Made by a program: the position numbers and the translations under genes
The notes under the pieces: generated by a model
What the model saw: the letters and a program-made list of their open reading frames with translations, nothing else
Told to the model about the DNA's origin: nothing
Database searches by the model: none
Part shown: positions 63,921 to 64,000 of the stretch, piece after piece
How the letters are laid out: every line of letters starts with the position of its first letter
Numbering within the stretch: the stretch's first letter is position 1
Assembly: GCA_019751875.1 (NCBI GenBank)
Contig: JAIEMV010000002.1
Span: 496,001-560,000 of the forward strand
Origin: Hyphomicrobium sp.
GTDB taxonomy: Bacteria; Pseudomonadota; Alphaproteobacteria; Rhizobiales; Hyphomicrobiaceae
Direction: 5' to 3'
Length of the DNA: 64,000 bases

Positions 63921-64000
63921 GGGTTGGTCTCCGGAAAGTGTTACTTTGTTGCATTTTCCGGATGCGCCGCGCCACAGGGAAGTTTTCCCGATTTCTCAAC

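Overview
The window reads as chromosomal DNA of an alphaproteobacterium of the order Hyphomicrobiales (Rhizobiales), most likely a Hyphomicrobium-like lineage. The evidence is gene content and order: a coxB-coxA-ctaB-coxF-ctaG-coxC-DUF983-surf1-thrC-M16 protease run, an ispH-thrB-rnhA operon, a split atpI-B-E-F'-F operon for the ATP synthase F0 sector, a mutY / dciA-dsbA-dsbA-smc cluster, and families typical of this order (BcsS, IalB, DUF2147, DUF3141). The genus is an inference; no rRNA is present.

Layout. 1-1041: the start of a DUF3141 (PHA-synthase-like) gene and a GNAT acetyltransferase, both on the minus strand. 1739-12031: a 10.2 kb integrated island in the initiator tRNA-fMet gene. 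It is bounded by a 49 bp perfect direct repeat (attL 1739-1787, attR 11983-12031) and carries a tyrosine integrase, two small excisionase/AlpA-type DNA-binding proteins, an orphan phage tape measure gene, a broken primase-helicase gene, several unknown small proteins, a two-TM membrane protein and an HNH-type protein. Paired GGTACCCC octamers sit at both ends, and three helically phased ACGAATTTCGT palindromes lie in the divergent promoter region near 4.2 kb. 12.4-19.1 kb: a fused PabB-PabC folate enzyme, unknown membrane proteins, an alpha/beta hydrolase and a DUF2147 protein. 19.4-22.4 kb: a DevCAB-like ABC exporter. 22.5-28.7 kb: a DUF533 protein and a tetR-MFP-RND efflux operon with an operator-like inverted repeat. 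28.9-31.6 kb: cell-surface and envelope genes (small exported protein, BcsS, phasin-like, IalB).

32.1-46.2 kb is a long plus-strand run: aa3-type cytochrome c oxidase and its assembly factors (heme O synthase, Cox11, Surf1), then threonine synthase, an M16 protease, a RimJ-like acetyltransferase and a 1247-residue membrane PAS-GGDEF-EAL protein whose two signalling domains both look degenerate. 46.2-51.8 kb holds yqgE, a DsbD-like periplasmic protein, a peroxiredoxin, the ispH-thrB-rnhA operon and a lipoprotein. 51.9-54.6 kb is the F0 ATP synthase operon. 54.9-60.6 kb is smc with two DsbA-like thiol oxidoreductases and dciA, all on the minus strand, flanked on both sides by members of a hairpin element family whose outer stems differ in sequence but keep pairing. 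60.8-63.9 kb is mutY facing a NarL-type two-component system.

The least explained parts are the island (phased operators, lone tape measure gene joined tail-to-tail with a truncated primase, HNH cargo), the covarying hairpin family around the smc cluster, and the degenerate GGDEF-EAL protein. No CRISPR array, rRNA or complete insertion sequence was seen.
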